64,000 nt of DNA from PALSA-1296 sp038210275 (GTDB taxonomy: Bacteria > Bacteroidota > Ignavibacteria > Palsa-1295): NCBI GenBank assembly GCA_038210275.1, contig JBBQWV010000001.1, forward strand, positions 1 through 64,000. The letters run 5' to 3'. Below the pieces are notes generated by a model. The model had not been told where the DNA came from. It did not search any database and was given only the letters and a program-made list of their open reading frames with translations. Both the position numbers and the translations under genes were made by a program. Shown here in pieces: positions 51,885 through 60,975 of this stretch; position 1 is the first letter of the stretch, and every line of letters starts with the position of its first letter.

Positions 51885-53987
51885 TTAGCGGACGATATTC
51901 ACACTGCGAATTTCATTTATAGATCCGTTAGAATAACGAACGAAATATACTCCTGAAGCGAGATTGTGGGTGTCCAGTGTTTTCATAGTCTCACCGGTTG
52001 CAACTATGGCATCCTGAATTTTCATACCTACAGAATTGTAGAGCTCAAGTACGCCGCTTGTTTTTACGTCGCTGAATCTACATATCAGATTTGATCCTTC
52101 GCGATAGACAGTGAAATCTGAAACCTGATCTGCTGCAGAGCGCACGGCAGACCCGGGAGAATTTCCAAGTTCGGGCGAATTTTTCAGAAGGAATGAATGA
52201 ATAACTGGAGAGACATTCACGGTATCATCACTTTGTGTGATAGAGGTCGAGAGCAGAAGAGCATCATCATCGAATTTTAATGAATCAATCTTGTAGTTCA
52301 CGCTTTGCTGAAAACCTTGCGAGCGCAAATCGTTTTGAAAAATCAGTGTGTCAATAGATGGTTTTGCGCCATGGTAAGCAAAAAACTTCAGCGGCATTGC
52401 AAAGTGATCACGGACAGTTTGATATTGATTCACTCGCAGAAAAAATTTATTATTGATATTTTGCGCCCATTTAATATCATAGTGCGGATGCTCTGCTCCG
52501 AATATCCATTGATCGAAGAATTCAAAAAGATCAAGACCGAGTCTTTGTCCGATATAATCACGGAATTGCACAGTATTGGCAGTCGAATATGCAAAGGCAT
52601 TTGAGTAATCTTTTATTGCGCCAAAAAACATGGTATCATTATTCACCATCCGTCTGAGCATATGAAGGACGCATGCCCCTTTGCAATAGGTAAGCGCATA
52701 GTTGAATAGATCATTTGCCGGCGGATCGTAAATGGGAAGTATATTATTTGTTTTATCGCCAAAATAACCGTTCGCTTTATCGCCACGCAAGCAGCTCATA
52801 TACCAATCGTTGCCGCCCCAAGATTCATACCAGATCGCCTCGGAGTATGTTGCAAAGCCTTCGTTAAGCCAAATATCTTTAAACGACTCGCAGGTTGTTT
52901 TATCTCCAAACCATTGATGCGCCATTTCATGCGCAATACCTTGATCGTTGCCACGAAGCCATTTACGATGTATCGTCGTAAGCGTTTGATGCTCCATGCC
53001 TCCATAAAAGAATGGAGAGACCGGAACTTGCCCGTACTTCACAAACGGAAAGCCTCCGTATCGCGCTTCTAACCATGTCATAATGTGCGACGTACTCCCA
53101 AGAGATTTACGTGCATTATGCAGAGTGCCATCGGTGACAGAATCCTGATAGTAATCCGAGGGCCATGCATAAAAATCGAGATGAACAGTATCACCGGCAG
53201 CAGCTGTGCGCTGATGTGTTTCTCCCCAGTGAATGAAGTTACTTGCATCGGCAACCATAAGATAGGTGGCAATCGGCTCGTCGCTTTTCCAATTCCAAAT
53301 AGTCGAATTATTAGAATACGGAGTCTTGCTTATCAATGTGCCGTTCGAAGCCGCTTCAATGCCATTAGGTACAATAATACTTATTTCAGACTCTGCTTTA
53401 TCATACGGCAGATCCATGCAGGGCATCCAATACCGCGCATCTTCCGCCTCGCTCATGGTGTATGCAAGATCTTCTGTAGTGCTATCTCTATCATACGGAT
53501 CAAATGTACCTTTCCGGAAAAAATATATTCCCTGATTCCTCAGTGAATCTTTATGATATCCAATGCGCAATGAAAGCGGTGATCCCCCACTATTTTGCAG
53601 AGCTTGCGGCAATGGAATGATCAATTTATTATCCGCAGTTGGCTGAGGGGTCGGAGTAACGAGTGCGTCATTAATACTTATGCTATCAATAGTCATCCAT
53701 CCTGCATCGAGCAGGATGCTTGGCGTTGAACTTGTTACTTTCAAGGTGATGACATTTACTCCAGAAAATTGCTGCGATCTGGTCGCGAATATTTTTCTCC
53801 AATCGAGAGTAAGCTGATATTTCAGAACATCGAAGGGACGCTTGGGTTCATCCGGCCAGGGTACGGAATTTGGCTGAGGGATATTTGCTCGGCTACACTT
53901 CACTCCGGTATGCGCCAATGAAACGCCTACTGCGCAAAGGAGAAATGCGAGTACAACAGAATGCAGCAAAGGGCGTATTATGAGCAT
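51885..53987 (-). CDS. M1-family aminopeptidase with T9SS sorting domain
   Basis: A 700-residue secreted zinc metallopeptidase. Signal peptide (SVVLAFLLCAVGVSLAH), then the M1 N-terminal beta domain. The catalytic domain has the zinc site H353-E354-x2-H357 with E376 eighteen residues on (HEMAHQWFG ... WLNEG). The substrate-binding motif is GGMEH where GAMEN is usual. The family enzymes remove N-terminal residues from peptides. The C-terminal ~90 residues are a T9SS sorting domain (VLELYNSVGMKI, HNLASGVYFVRYS), so the enzyme probably digests peptides outside the cell. The usual C-terminal helical domain of long M1 enzymes is absent. It is convergent with the preceding gene, with 2 bases between stops. 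Confidence 0.93.
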   Translation of the reverse strand: MLIIRPLLHSVVLAFLLCAVGVSLAHTGVKCSRANIPQPNSVPWPDEPKRPFDVLKYQLTLDWRKIFATRSQQFSGVNVITLKVTSSTPSILLDAGWMTIDSISINDALVTPTPQPTADNKLIIPLPQALQNSGGSPLSLRIGYHKDSLRNQGIYFFRKGTFDPYDRDSTTEDLAYTMSEAEDARYWMPCMDLPYDKAESEISIIVPNGIEAASNGTLISKTPYSNNSTIWNWKSDEPIATYLMVADASNFIHWGETHQRTAAAGDTVHLDFYAWPSDYYQDSVTDGTLHNARKSLGSTSHIMTWLEARYGGFPFVKYGQVPVSPFFYGGMEHQTLTTIHRKWLRGNDQGIAHEMAHQWFGDKTTCESFKDIWLNEGFATYSEAIWYESWGGNDWYMSCLRGDKANGYFGDKTNNILPIYDPPANDLFNYALTYCKGACVLHMLRRMVNNDTMFFGAIKDYSNAFAYSTANTVQFRDYIGQRLGLDLFEFFDQWIFGAEHPHYDIKWAQNINNKFFLRVNQYQTVRDHFAMPLKFFAYHGAKPSIDTLIFQNDLRSQGFQQSVNYKIDSLKFDDDALLLSTSITQSDDTVNVSPVIHSFLLKNSPELGNSPGSAVRSAADQVSDFTVYREGSNLICRFSDVKTSGVLELYNSVGMKIQDAIVATGETMKTLDTHNLASGVYFVRYSNGSINEIRSVNIVR

Positions 53988-54067
53988 TGTCGAAATTGTC
54001 TATATGATAAACAACACATCTTTGGGGGATAAGTTTTTGAGGGGTGGGATTTCAGTAAGCAGTACAA

Positions 54068-54168
54068 TGTCATTGCGAGCACAGTGAAGCAATCTAAAAT
54101 CTTGAGATTAAGTGCAATCTTCAAGTTTTTAGATTGCCACGTCGGGCTAAAGCCCTCCTCGCAATGAC
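54068..54168. repeat. TGTCATTGCGAG palindromic repeat, copy B
   Basis: TGTCATTGCGAG and CTCGCAATGAC are the termini. Inside, GAAGCAATCTAAAA on the left corresponds to TTTTTAGATTGCCACG on the right, giving a long imperfect hairpin. It lies 58 bases after the Rieske-like gene and upstream of the M1 peptidase gene. Confidence 0.85.
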
Positions 54169-54226
54169 GTAATTATTAAAGGTACTAAAAAATCCGAAGA
54201 AGGCTTACATGGGGTATTCACTCTAC

Positions 54227-55024
54227 CTACTTCACCACTACCATCTCCTTTGTCAATACTTCTCCGCCGACATTCAGGTGATAAAAATAGATGCCTGAAG
54301 CCCAAATGGATGCATCGAAGGTAAAGCTATAGTCGCCGTCAGGAAGTGTGCCATCGGTAAGAATGGCGATCACATGACCGAGCGCATCTGTCACCGTAAG
54401 AGAAACTTTCGAAAAGTAGTGAAGTTTGAAACGGATCACGGTGGACTCCTTCACAGGGTTCGGAAAATTCTGCATTAACTCCGGAGCAAAAGCTTGTGAT
54501 GTGCCGTCGCCGACTGCAAGATTCGGAACAGTCAGAGTAACGGTATTTGCAAGAGAGTCGTAGGTGGTATGATAAGTTTCAAGATCATGCTTCGACGGTT
54601 TTTTGAGTACGGTACCTGAAGCGGAGAATTCCGAGCCGTGACCGGGATCCGGATTTGGACACAAGATTACTGTGCCATCATAAGGATCTAGCGCATAAAG
54701 CTGGTGAGAACAATATCCGGCAACTGCGGTATAAGTTGCGGTAGCAGTTTTAGTAAGAATAAAGCGGAACGGTAATTGTATATCCGCGCCATACAAGTAA
54801 TTGGTACCCTTGAGAGAGATTGCAACAGACCCGTCAATATCTTTCAGCGCCGGATATTTGGAAAGATCGACTACGACATTCGTGCTTAGTGGCTGATCGC
54901 TTCCGGAAGCATAAAGTTCTTTTGGTGTCAGTAAAACAGAAATAGGATTCAGTGCTGCAACGGCAACGGCAGCTAATGTCTTGCCTAAAAATTCTCGGCG
55001 GCTCTGATTTTTTGATCCTTCCAT
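54227..55024 (-). CDS. Tat-signal Rieske-like protein with T9SS sorting domain
   Basis: A 265-residue protein combining three parts. The N-terminus has a twin-arginine signal (SRREFLGKTLAAVAVAAL, residues 8-25). Residues about 50-165 resemble a Rieske [2Fe-2S] domain: C105-x-H107 in GYCSHQ and C122 to H129 in CPNPDPGHGSEF. In standard Rieske proteins the second pair is C-x2-H (as in CPCHGS); here four residues are inserted, so cluster binding is plausible but not certain, and the disulfide cysteines are missing. The C-terminal ~75 residues are a T9SS domain (MQNFPNPVKESTVIRF, DALGHVIAIL, SIWASGIYFYHL). The ATG at 55024 places the RR at the N-terminus; the open frame extends 9 codons upstream. 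It would be a folded, cofactor-bearing T9SS cargo. Confidence 0.82.
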   Translation of the reverse strand: MEGSKNQSRREFLGKTLAAVAVAALNPISVLLTPKELYASGSDQPLSTNVVVDLSKYPALKDIDGSVAISLKGTNYLYGADIQLPFRFILTKTATATYTAVAGYCSHQLYALDPYDGTVILCPNPDPGHGSEFSASGTVLKKPSKHDLETYHTTYDSLANTVTLTVPNLAVGDGTSQAFAPELMQNFPNPVKESTVIRFKLHYFSKVSLTVTDALGHVIAILTDGTLPDGDYSFTFDASIWASGIYFYHLNVGGEVLTKEMVVVK

Positions 55025-55371
55025 TTTTTGCTGATGCTGCAGAATGAGCAATCAATTTTGCTCTTATTCAGAGTAAGATTACCCTATAAAGTTTAAACAC
55101 GTATGGTATATCGAAAGTTACGCGATGTAGATAAGGGATAGTTAAATTTTAACATCATGTCATTGCGAGACCGGCTTCAGCCGGTCGTGGCAATCTAAAA
55201 TCTCGAACGTTATAGAAAGATTAAGTTTTTAGATTGCTTCGTTTGGGCTAAAGCCCTCCTCACAATGACATCGTTAAAATATTTTCAAACTGAGCCACTA
55301 CGTTATAATGAGGAGGAATCTTGTTATTTGTTTCAAGAAACGAGGGGAAAGGCAATTTAAACTCCAAGACC
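55025..55371. other. Intergenic region with repeat copy C
   Basis: No gene is visible. Apart from the palindromic repeat at 55158-55270, the sequence is AT-rich and holds no element I can support. Confidence 0.6.
55158..55270. repeat. TGTCATTGCGAG palindromic repeat, copy C
   Basis: TGTCATTGCGAG and CTCACAATGACA are the termini (one change in the right one). The interior pairs GGCAATCTAAAA with TTTTTAGATTGC. A small separate palindrome, GACCGGCTTCAGCCGGTC, follows the left terminus; in other copies this place holds GGAGGGCTTTAGCCC or GGAGTTCGCTTGCGAAC. Confidence 0.85.
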
Positions 55372-56352
55372 TTACAACCACCTCTGCTTCTTATACCATT
55401 CGATCGTTTCTTCGAAGCCTTCTTTGATTCCGACTTTTGGAGTGTACCCTAACTCTTTATGTGCCCTGTCGATACTGCACGTCCAACTTGCCTGTGTAAT
55501 GTCAAGGCGTTTTTCCCAATTAAGGACGCTTGGTTTTTTCTTGAACATGGAGAAAAATTCTGCAAATCCGGCAATGGCAGAGACGGCAAGATGGGGAATC
55601 GGAACGAACAAACCCTTACGCTTCATGATCTCGGCGGTGAGATTTGATAACTCGCGCCAGCCATATTGACGGTCGCTTCCGATATAGAATGTTCGGTTCT
55701 TTGCTTCCGGTCTTGTGAGGCCTAATTCAATTCCTTGAGCAATATCATAAACGTGAGCGAGATTCACAAATTTCTCCTGAAATCCGATAAGCGGCTTGAT
55801 GCGCCTGTTTACTGTCTGAAAAAATGAGAGGATGGCAGTATCACGAGGTCCGTATATCGCAGGAAGTCTGAGAATAGTAACTGGAAAATCTTCGCGAAAT
55901 TCTCGGCTTTCGATCTCGGCAGCAAGTTTGGATTTACCATACGTCGTCAGCGGATGCGGAGGCGTTTCTTCGGTTACGGGATTGCCATCAAGCGAGGGAC
56001 CGCCGGCAGTTTGCGAGGAGATGAGTATGAAGCGTTCGACATTTTCTCCGAAACGTTTCGTTGCTTCAAGCAAGCCGCGTGTAGCAAGATGGTTATGCCT
56101 GTAAAATTCTTTTTTTGTTTTTGCTGCTGTGACCCCGCCAATATGGATTACACCTTCGATGCCCTTGAGCGCTTCTCGGAGAGAATCCGGATCTTCTAAA
56201 TTTCCCTTAACAGTCTCAATATTTTTTCCTTCGAGCCATTTTAGGTTTGATGATCCGCGAACAAGCGCTCGGACTTCATGCCCGCTTGCCAGAAGTTTAT
56301 CGGCAGTATGCGAACCAACAAAACCCGTTGCTCCAGTAATTAATACCTTCAT
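55372..56352 (-). CDS. NAD(P)-dependent epimerase/dehydratase, extended SDR
   Basis: A 326-residue extended short-chain dehydrogenase. It has the nucleotide-binding loop GATGFVG (residues 7-13), HIGGVTAA, the catalytic serine region ISSQTAGG and Y138-x3-K142 in TYGKSK. The pattern resembles the dihydroflavonol reductase/3-beta-hydroxysteroid dehydrogenase and NDP-sugar epimerase branch; substrate unknown. It starts 17 bases after the MlaD-family gene and is probably the last gene of an ssb-mlaD-epimerase transcript. Confidence 0.9.
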   Translation of the reverse strand: MKVLITGATGFVGSHTADKLLASGHEVRALVRGSSNLKWLEGKNIETVKGNLEDPDSLREALKGIEGVIHIGGVTAAKTKKEFYRHNHLATRGLLEATKRFGENVERFILISSQTAGGPSLDGNPVTEETPPHPLTTYGKSKLAAEIESREFREDFPVTILRLPAIYGPRDTAILSFFQTVNRRIKPLIGFQEKFVNLAHVYDIAQGIELGLTRPEAKNRTFYIGSDRQYGWRELSNLTAEIMKRKGLFVPIPHLAVSAIAGFAEFFSMFKKKPSVLNWEKRLDITQASWTCSIDRAHKELGYTPKVGIKEGFEETIEWYKKQRWL

Positions 56353-56369
56353 GTTCTTGGAGAGAAATC

Positions 56370-57311
56370 CTACTTAACGGGTTTCGTACTTTGGAAGAAG
56401 CGAATGTTTGCATCAACGCCTTGAAGACGAATTTGTTCGATTAATTTATGACCGGAGTCAAGAAGCGAGTCCAACTTCATAGCCATTTCCTTATCACTCG
56501 TCAGGCGGTAGAGCAGTGATTTCTTATCTTTCGAAGCTGCCATCATCTCATTGAGATGGGCAAGAAGTTCATCCGCACCGGAAAGTGTGCCGGAGGCTTT
56601 ACGAAGGAAAGTGCGCATCGAATCAACAAGAGCAAGTGCGCCGGGACGAACAGAAACTATGGTACTATTGAGTTCTCGCGTCAGCACATCGGCTTGATCT
56701 ATCGTGCGTTTTAGAGCATCGCGATTCTCGGAGAGAACGTTGTGAAGATCTTTCAACGTCTGCCCAGCTTGTTCAATAGCTGAGTAAGTTTTTTCTTTGA
56801 ACTTCCCGTTGCCAAAGAAATCAGTGAGATTACCAAGAACAGAGTCAAGATTTTTTGTGATCGAAGGAAGGCTTCCCGATATAGAAGTCAGCAGTGCCAC
56901 GAGAGTACTGATATCTCCGGTAAAATGACCATTCAGTGTATCTTTTTCCCAGTTAAGTTTTCCTATTGAACCTGCGTTGATCTCTATTTTTTTTCCACCC
57001 ATCAACTCCGCCATCATGATCTCAGCTGAAGCATCTTTATGAAGAGTATCCATTTTATCGATATCCATTGTAATATCGACTTCTTTACCGGAAAGAGAGT
57101 TTATTTCCTTGACTTTTCCATTCTTAATGCCATGAATATAGACAGGATCACCAACTTCAATACCCCCCGCATTTTCAAAGTGGGCATAGAGAGTATGTGT
57201 GTCCGCGCCAAATTTCCAGCCTTTAGCCCATCCGATGCCAGCCAACAGCAAGGCAATGCCGATGAGCACGGTCAACCCTACCTTCAGATCGGTATTCGAT
57301 TCAGATCGCAA
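56370..57311 (-). CDS. MlaD/MCE-family protein
   Basis: A 313-residue protein with an N-terminal membrane anchor (LKVGLTVLIGIALLLAGIGWAKGW, about residues 9-32) and one MCE domain (YAHFENAGGIEVGDPVYIHG, about 40-120) with the family GD-V-x-x-x-G pattern. The C-terminal half is helical and coiled-coil-like. MCE proteins form hexameric lipid-carrying rings or tubes between inner and outer membrane, working with MlaE and MlaF. Those partners are not adjacent here. The only start in place is TTG at 57311. It is 23 bases downstream of ssb and 17 bases upstream of the epimerase gene. Confidence 0.9.
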   Translation of the reverse strand: MRSESNTDLKVGLTVLIGIALLLAGIGWAKGWKFGADTHTLYAHFENAGGIEVGDPVYIHGIKNGKVKEINSLSGKEVDITMDIDKMDTLHKDASAEIMMAELMGGKKIEINAGSIGKLNWEKDTLNGHFTGDISTLVALLTSISGSLPSITKNLDSVLGNLTDFFGNGKFKEKTYSAIEQAGQTLKDLHNVLSENRDALKRTIDQADVLTRELNSTIVSVRPGALALVDSMRTFLRKASGTLSGADELLAHLNEMMAASKDKKSLLYRLTSDKEMAMKLDSLLDSGHKLIEQIRLQGVDANIRFFQSTKPVK

Positions 57312-57334
57312 GTTATATAGCCCTCGTAAATAAT

Positions 57335-57796
57335 TTAGAACGGAAGATCAGCATCGGGGACGTGCTGATCGAATTCACCTGACGCTGCCATTGGTTCAGG
57401 TGCGTGCTGGGGAGAGCCGCCATAAGAACGTTCGCCGTTTTCAGAGCCTGAGGCACGGTCACCTCCTCCAAGGAGGATAAGATCTGTTGCTACAATCTCT
57501 GAGATATATTTCTTTACACCATCTTTATCGTCATATGATCGATTTTGAATTCGTCCTTCGATGTAAATCTGTTTACCCTTTTTAACATAATTCCCACAAA
57601 TCTCGGCAAGACGCTCCCAAGCTACAACGTTGTGCCAGGTCGTCCGCTCCTGCATAGCGCCGCTTTGATCTTTCCAAGACTCGCTTGTCGCAATGCTAAA
57701 GGTCGCAACAGCTTTTCCATTATTGGTATAGCGAATTTCGGCATCTTTGCCGGCATTTCCTAAAATACAAGCTTTATTAAGACTTCTTCCTGCCAT
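57335..57796 (-). CDS. ssb: Single-stranded DNA-binding protein
   Basis: SSB coats single-stranded DNA in replication, repair and recombination. The 153-residue protein has the OB fold (NKACILGNAGKDAEIRYTNNG at the start, TTWHNVVAWERLAE, GKQIYIEGRIQNRSY), a Gly/Ser-rich linker and the acidic tail DADLPF that recruits partner proteins. It is preceded by AGGAGA 5 bases before the ATG, one of the few clear Shine-Dalgarno sequences in the window. It leads a minus-strand run into the MlaD-family gene. Confidence 0.97.
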   Translation of the reverse strand: MAGRSLNKACILGNAGKDAEIRYTNNGKAVATFSIATSESWKDQSGAMQERTTWHNVVAWERLAEICGNYVKKGKQIYIEGRIQNRSYDDKDGVKKYISEIVATDLILLGGGDRASGSENGERSYGGSPQHAPEPMAASGEFDQHVPDADLPF

Positions 57797-57931
57797 ATTG
57801 ATCTCCTAAAACGAATAAAGGTTTTTACACTTTATAATAACGTCAAATCAGAGGCAATAAATTCACGGAGTTTAGGGCTATGGAGAAATGGCAATAATCA
57901 ATGTACGATCATCTTTCCCATTTCTCTATAA

Positions 57932-60900
57932 TTATGGCAAACAAATCACCTGTTGCCGCAAAACCATATTCCCTTGACGAACAGTAACAGAATACGCTCC
58001 TGAGGGAAGAGAAATTCTGTTTATCTCAACCATTTGTCCTTGAATGCTTTTCGAAAATACTGTCCTGCCAATAGCATCAGAGATGGTAACTGTAGAAGGG
58101 GCATCTGGCTCACTGTTATTCCAAGCCATTTGTACTCTGCTTCCGAAAGGATTTGGTGATACTCTAAGCGCATTCCCAGCTTCTGCACTTGCATGAACGG
58201 CGTTCGGTAACGACCATTCATTCTGTGTTTGGTCTATCGTTTTCTTTAAGAGCTGCTCGCTTTCTGCCATTGCAATGATGAATGTGAGACGAACAGAATC
58301 CTGACTCTGTAATGGAAGATTTTTCAGCCCATAGATCATAGAAACATCGCCTATCCCTGCTGATGCACGAGGAGTTGTGAGAGTCAGCCATTTATCAAAT
58401 TGGGCAAGACCGCCATACGTCGGGACACTTCCATTTGATCCGTCATTATCAAGAGCATAAAAATTAAGTGCAGCACCTGAAGGAATATCGGAGATCAACT
58501 TAATACCAACATAAGGATAGAGATCTTCCAACCGTTTCGTGATGCTTATCGTAGAATCCAGCGAAGAGATGTATGCTTTATTAATTGAACCTGATGACCC
58601 TATATCCCAATCCATAAATAATCCTACAGCAGTTGCATCGGTGACCGTAGGAAGTCGTTTATGTACTACATAATCCAGTACGATAGCATTTGCCGCAAGA
58701 TCTTTTGTGAAGGCATACATTTTCTGCTCAACTTGAACGCCTGCCTGAAGACTTGGTGCGGTATTAATATCCGCGAAGATCGTATGAAGTTCTTGTGCCG
58801 CATTCAGATGATCGGGCGGACTTACATAATGTATATTTACAATCGGAGAAAAATCCTGCTCGGAGATAACATCACTTACTGCGCTGGGAGCTGAGGCGAC
58901 AACTTGATTTGTATCAGTAGCGATCATAAGACCTGCCTGCGAAAGAATATCTCTGCCTTCGACTGCGATCTGTGTAGGAGCATGAGTCCAGACAAATCCT
59001 GAGCCTTGAATATTATTCGGTGGATCGTTATAACCGATGCTGCCTTTCGAATCGAATGTAACAGTCAAATTATTTTTATTCAGATCAAGATAGCCTTTAT
59101 TGATAATTAAGGGGAAGTAATCGGCATCGGGACCATATCCATCGGTTGTGCTAAAGAACGTCAGCTTTACGAGGATGACGTAATTATTAGGAGTGTTTGG
59201 CGCAACAGTGACATGCAAACTCCCTTGAAAGTTTTCTACAAGTGAAAGTGTATTTGCTTTTCCGAAAGTTACCGTCTGAGCATTTGCAGTAATAAACTTA
59301 CTTGTATCAAGGAATTCGACTTTTGCAATAAGATTGGTCAACGCTCCGAGATAGTTGCGAACATGAAGAACAATATCTGCGCTCTCGCCCGATTCAAGAG
59401 TACCATTATTATTCTGATCAAAAATCTCAACGCTCTCAAGACGCGCAGAAAAATATGGGTTATCAGTAGGCGTAACTGCACGTTGAAGATTGATTAATCC
59501 TCTGCCGCTAAAACCCGGATGAGGATCGTGATTGGCATCGAGTGGATCGGAAGTAACACGTAGGCGTTCGATTGCCTGATCGGCAGTCAAGGTAGGGAAT
59601 TTCTGACGGATAAGTGCAATCGCTCCCGCAGCCGTTGGCGACGCCATGCTTGTACCGGTTTCACTAGCATACTGATTTCCAGGAACAGTGCTGATGACCT
59701 GATTGCCGGGCGCGCTGACATCAACTCGCGTATTATAATTGGAAAAACTTGTCACACTTCCACCCTGATCAACGGCTGCAACCCCCAGAACATGATCGTA
59801 TGCGCCGGGATATAAAGACTCCAATCTTCCGTCTGCAGATTCTTGCGCCCCTCCGTTACCACTTGCAGCGACAACGACGCAATTTTTCGCATTCGCATAG
59901 TTCACAATATCCTGCCCGACTTGTGAACGCACCGAACCACCCCAAGAATTATTGACAACCTTTGCTCCCATATCAGCTGCATAGACAATACCTTCATATC
60001 CGAACGAAACATCGTTGCCCCCATTGTCGCCACACTTAAGTGGAAGAAGTTTTGCTCCGAAAGCAACGCCACAAATTCCGATTCCGTTATTTCCCGATGC
60101 AGCGATGATGCCGGCAGTATGAGTACCATGCGCAGCAAGAGTATTCGGATCATTATCCGGTGAAGTCCCGTCGCTGCCTGCAAAATCCCAGCCGTGCCAA
60201 TCATCAACGAAACCATCCCCATCGTCATCAATGCCGTTCGAGCGTTTATCAAAGCCATCGGCATCAAGACCAGTCTCGCCTTTATTAACGAAGATAGCAT
60301 TTGCAAGATCAGGATGCGTCCAATCTGTGCCAATATCATCATCGGCTACAAGCATTGTCGAATCGCATTTCACAATATCCCAAGCTTCAGGAGCATGGAT
60401 AAGCGGAAGAGAATATTGTTGATTATAAAGTGGATCGTTCGGAATAAAACAAAGATTATTCCGATAGCGAGGTTCAGCGAACTCAACAAGCTTAGATTTT
60501 TTCAAAATCAAAACTGCGGCTTCCGGACTGAGATTTTCATCATAAAATAATTCGAACCACCGCGAAATATTTTCTTCACTTGCGCGGAGCTTTTCCATTT
60601 CCTCTGTTTCTTTTATGCCGACTCCATTTTGATTTGTCTTGGGAAAGAGAAGTGGGTTTGTATGCTCTCTCAATCCTTCAAGAACTACGTTATGTTGTGG
60701 AACGAGCGGCTTGAGAGAAGAGATATGTAATGGAGATGAAATACTCAAAAGCGATTTCATTGCTTCCTGATCTTTCAGAGAAAATTTTTGTGCATCGAAT
60801 TTAAGAGCGTGAATATCGGGACTTTGAAATGCAAGACGAAATGAAGCTGCAGCTTCGGGTTTAATACGCAGAAGAATTCGCCCGGGCATTGACCGCTGTT

Positions 60901-60961
60901 GGGCAAAAGCAGTCATTGCAAGGAATACGATGCAAATACATACTATGATTTTCGATTTCAT
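57932..60961 (-). CDS. Subtilisin-family serine protease with T9SS sorting domain
   Basis: A 1009-residue secreted protease. Signal peptide (IIVCICIVFLAMTAFAQ), then an N-terminal propeptide-like region to about residue 170. The S8 catalytic domain has the triad D209 (ADDDIGTDWTHPDL), H278 (HGTHTAG) and S438 (GTSMASP), and the oxyanion asparagine in NNSWGG. Residues about 500-900 form beta-rich domains that include an ASH/CARDB-like part (SVEIFDQNNNGTLESGESADI, Ca-binding-like). The T9SS sorting domain starts at SPNPFGSRVQM and ends LPSGAYSVTV. It probably degrades proteins outside the cell. It starts 14 bases after the methyltransferase stop, so the two share a transcript. Confidence 0.94.
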   Translation of the reverse strand: MKSKIIVCICIVFLAMTAFAQQRSMPGRILLRIKPEAAASFRLAFQSPDIHALKFDAQKFSLKDQEAMKSLLSISSPLHISSLKPLVPQHNVVLEGLREHTNPLLFPKTNQNGVGIKETEEMEKLRASEENISRWFELFYDENLSPEAAVLILKKSKLVEFAEPRYRNNLCFIPNDPLYNQQYSLPLIHAPEAWDIVKCDSTMLVADDDIGTDWTHPDLANAIFVNKGETGLDADGFDKRSNGIDDDGDGFVDDWHGWDFAGSDGTSPDNDPNTLAAHGTHTAGIIAASGNNGIGICGVAFGAKLLPLKCGDNGGNDVSFGYEGIVYAADMGAKVVNNSWGGSVRSQVGQDIVNYANAKNCVVVAASGNGGAQESADGRLESLYPGAYDHVLGVAAVDQGGSVTSFSNYNTRVDVSAPGNQVISTVPGNQYASETGTSMASPTAAGAIALIRQKFPTLTADQAIERLRVTSDPLDANHDPHPGFSGRGLINLQRAVTPTDNPYFSARLESVEIFDQNNNGTLESGESADIVLHVRNYLGALTNLIAKVEFLDTSKFITANAQTVTFGKANTLSLVENFQGSLHVTVAPNTPNNYVILVKLTFFSTTDGYGPDADYFPLIINKGYLDLNKNNLTVTFDSKGSIGYNDPPNNIQGSGFVWTHAPTQIAVEGRDILSQAGLMIATDTNQVVASAPSAVSDVISEQDFSPIVNIHYVSPPDHLNAAQELHTIFADINTAPSLQAGVQVEQKMYAFTKDLAANAIVLDYVVHKRLPTVTDATAVGLFMDWDIGSSGSINKAYISSLDSTISITKRLEDLYPYVGIKLISDIPSGAALNFYALDNDGSNGSVPTYGGLAQFDKWLTLTTPRASAGIGDVSMIYGLKNLPLQSQDSVRLTFIIAMAESEQLLKKTIDQTQNEWSLPNAVHASAEAGNALRVSPNPFGSRVQMAWNNSEPDAPSTVTISDAIGRTVFSKSIQGQMVEINRISLPSGAYSVTVRQGNMVLRQQVICLP

Positions 60962-60975
60962 ACTCTTTCTATTTT

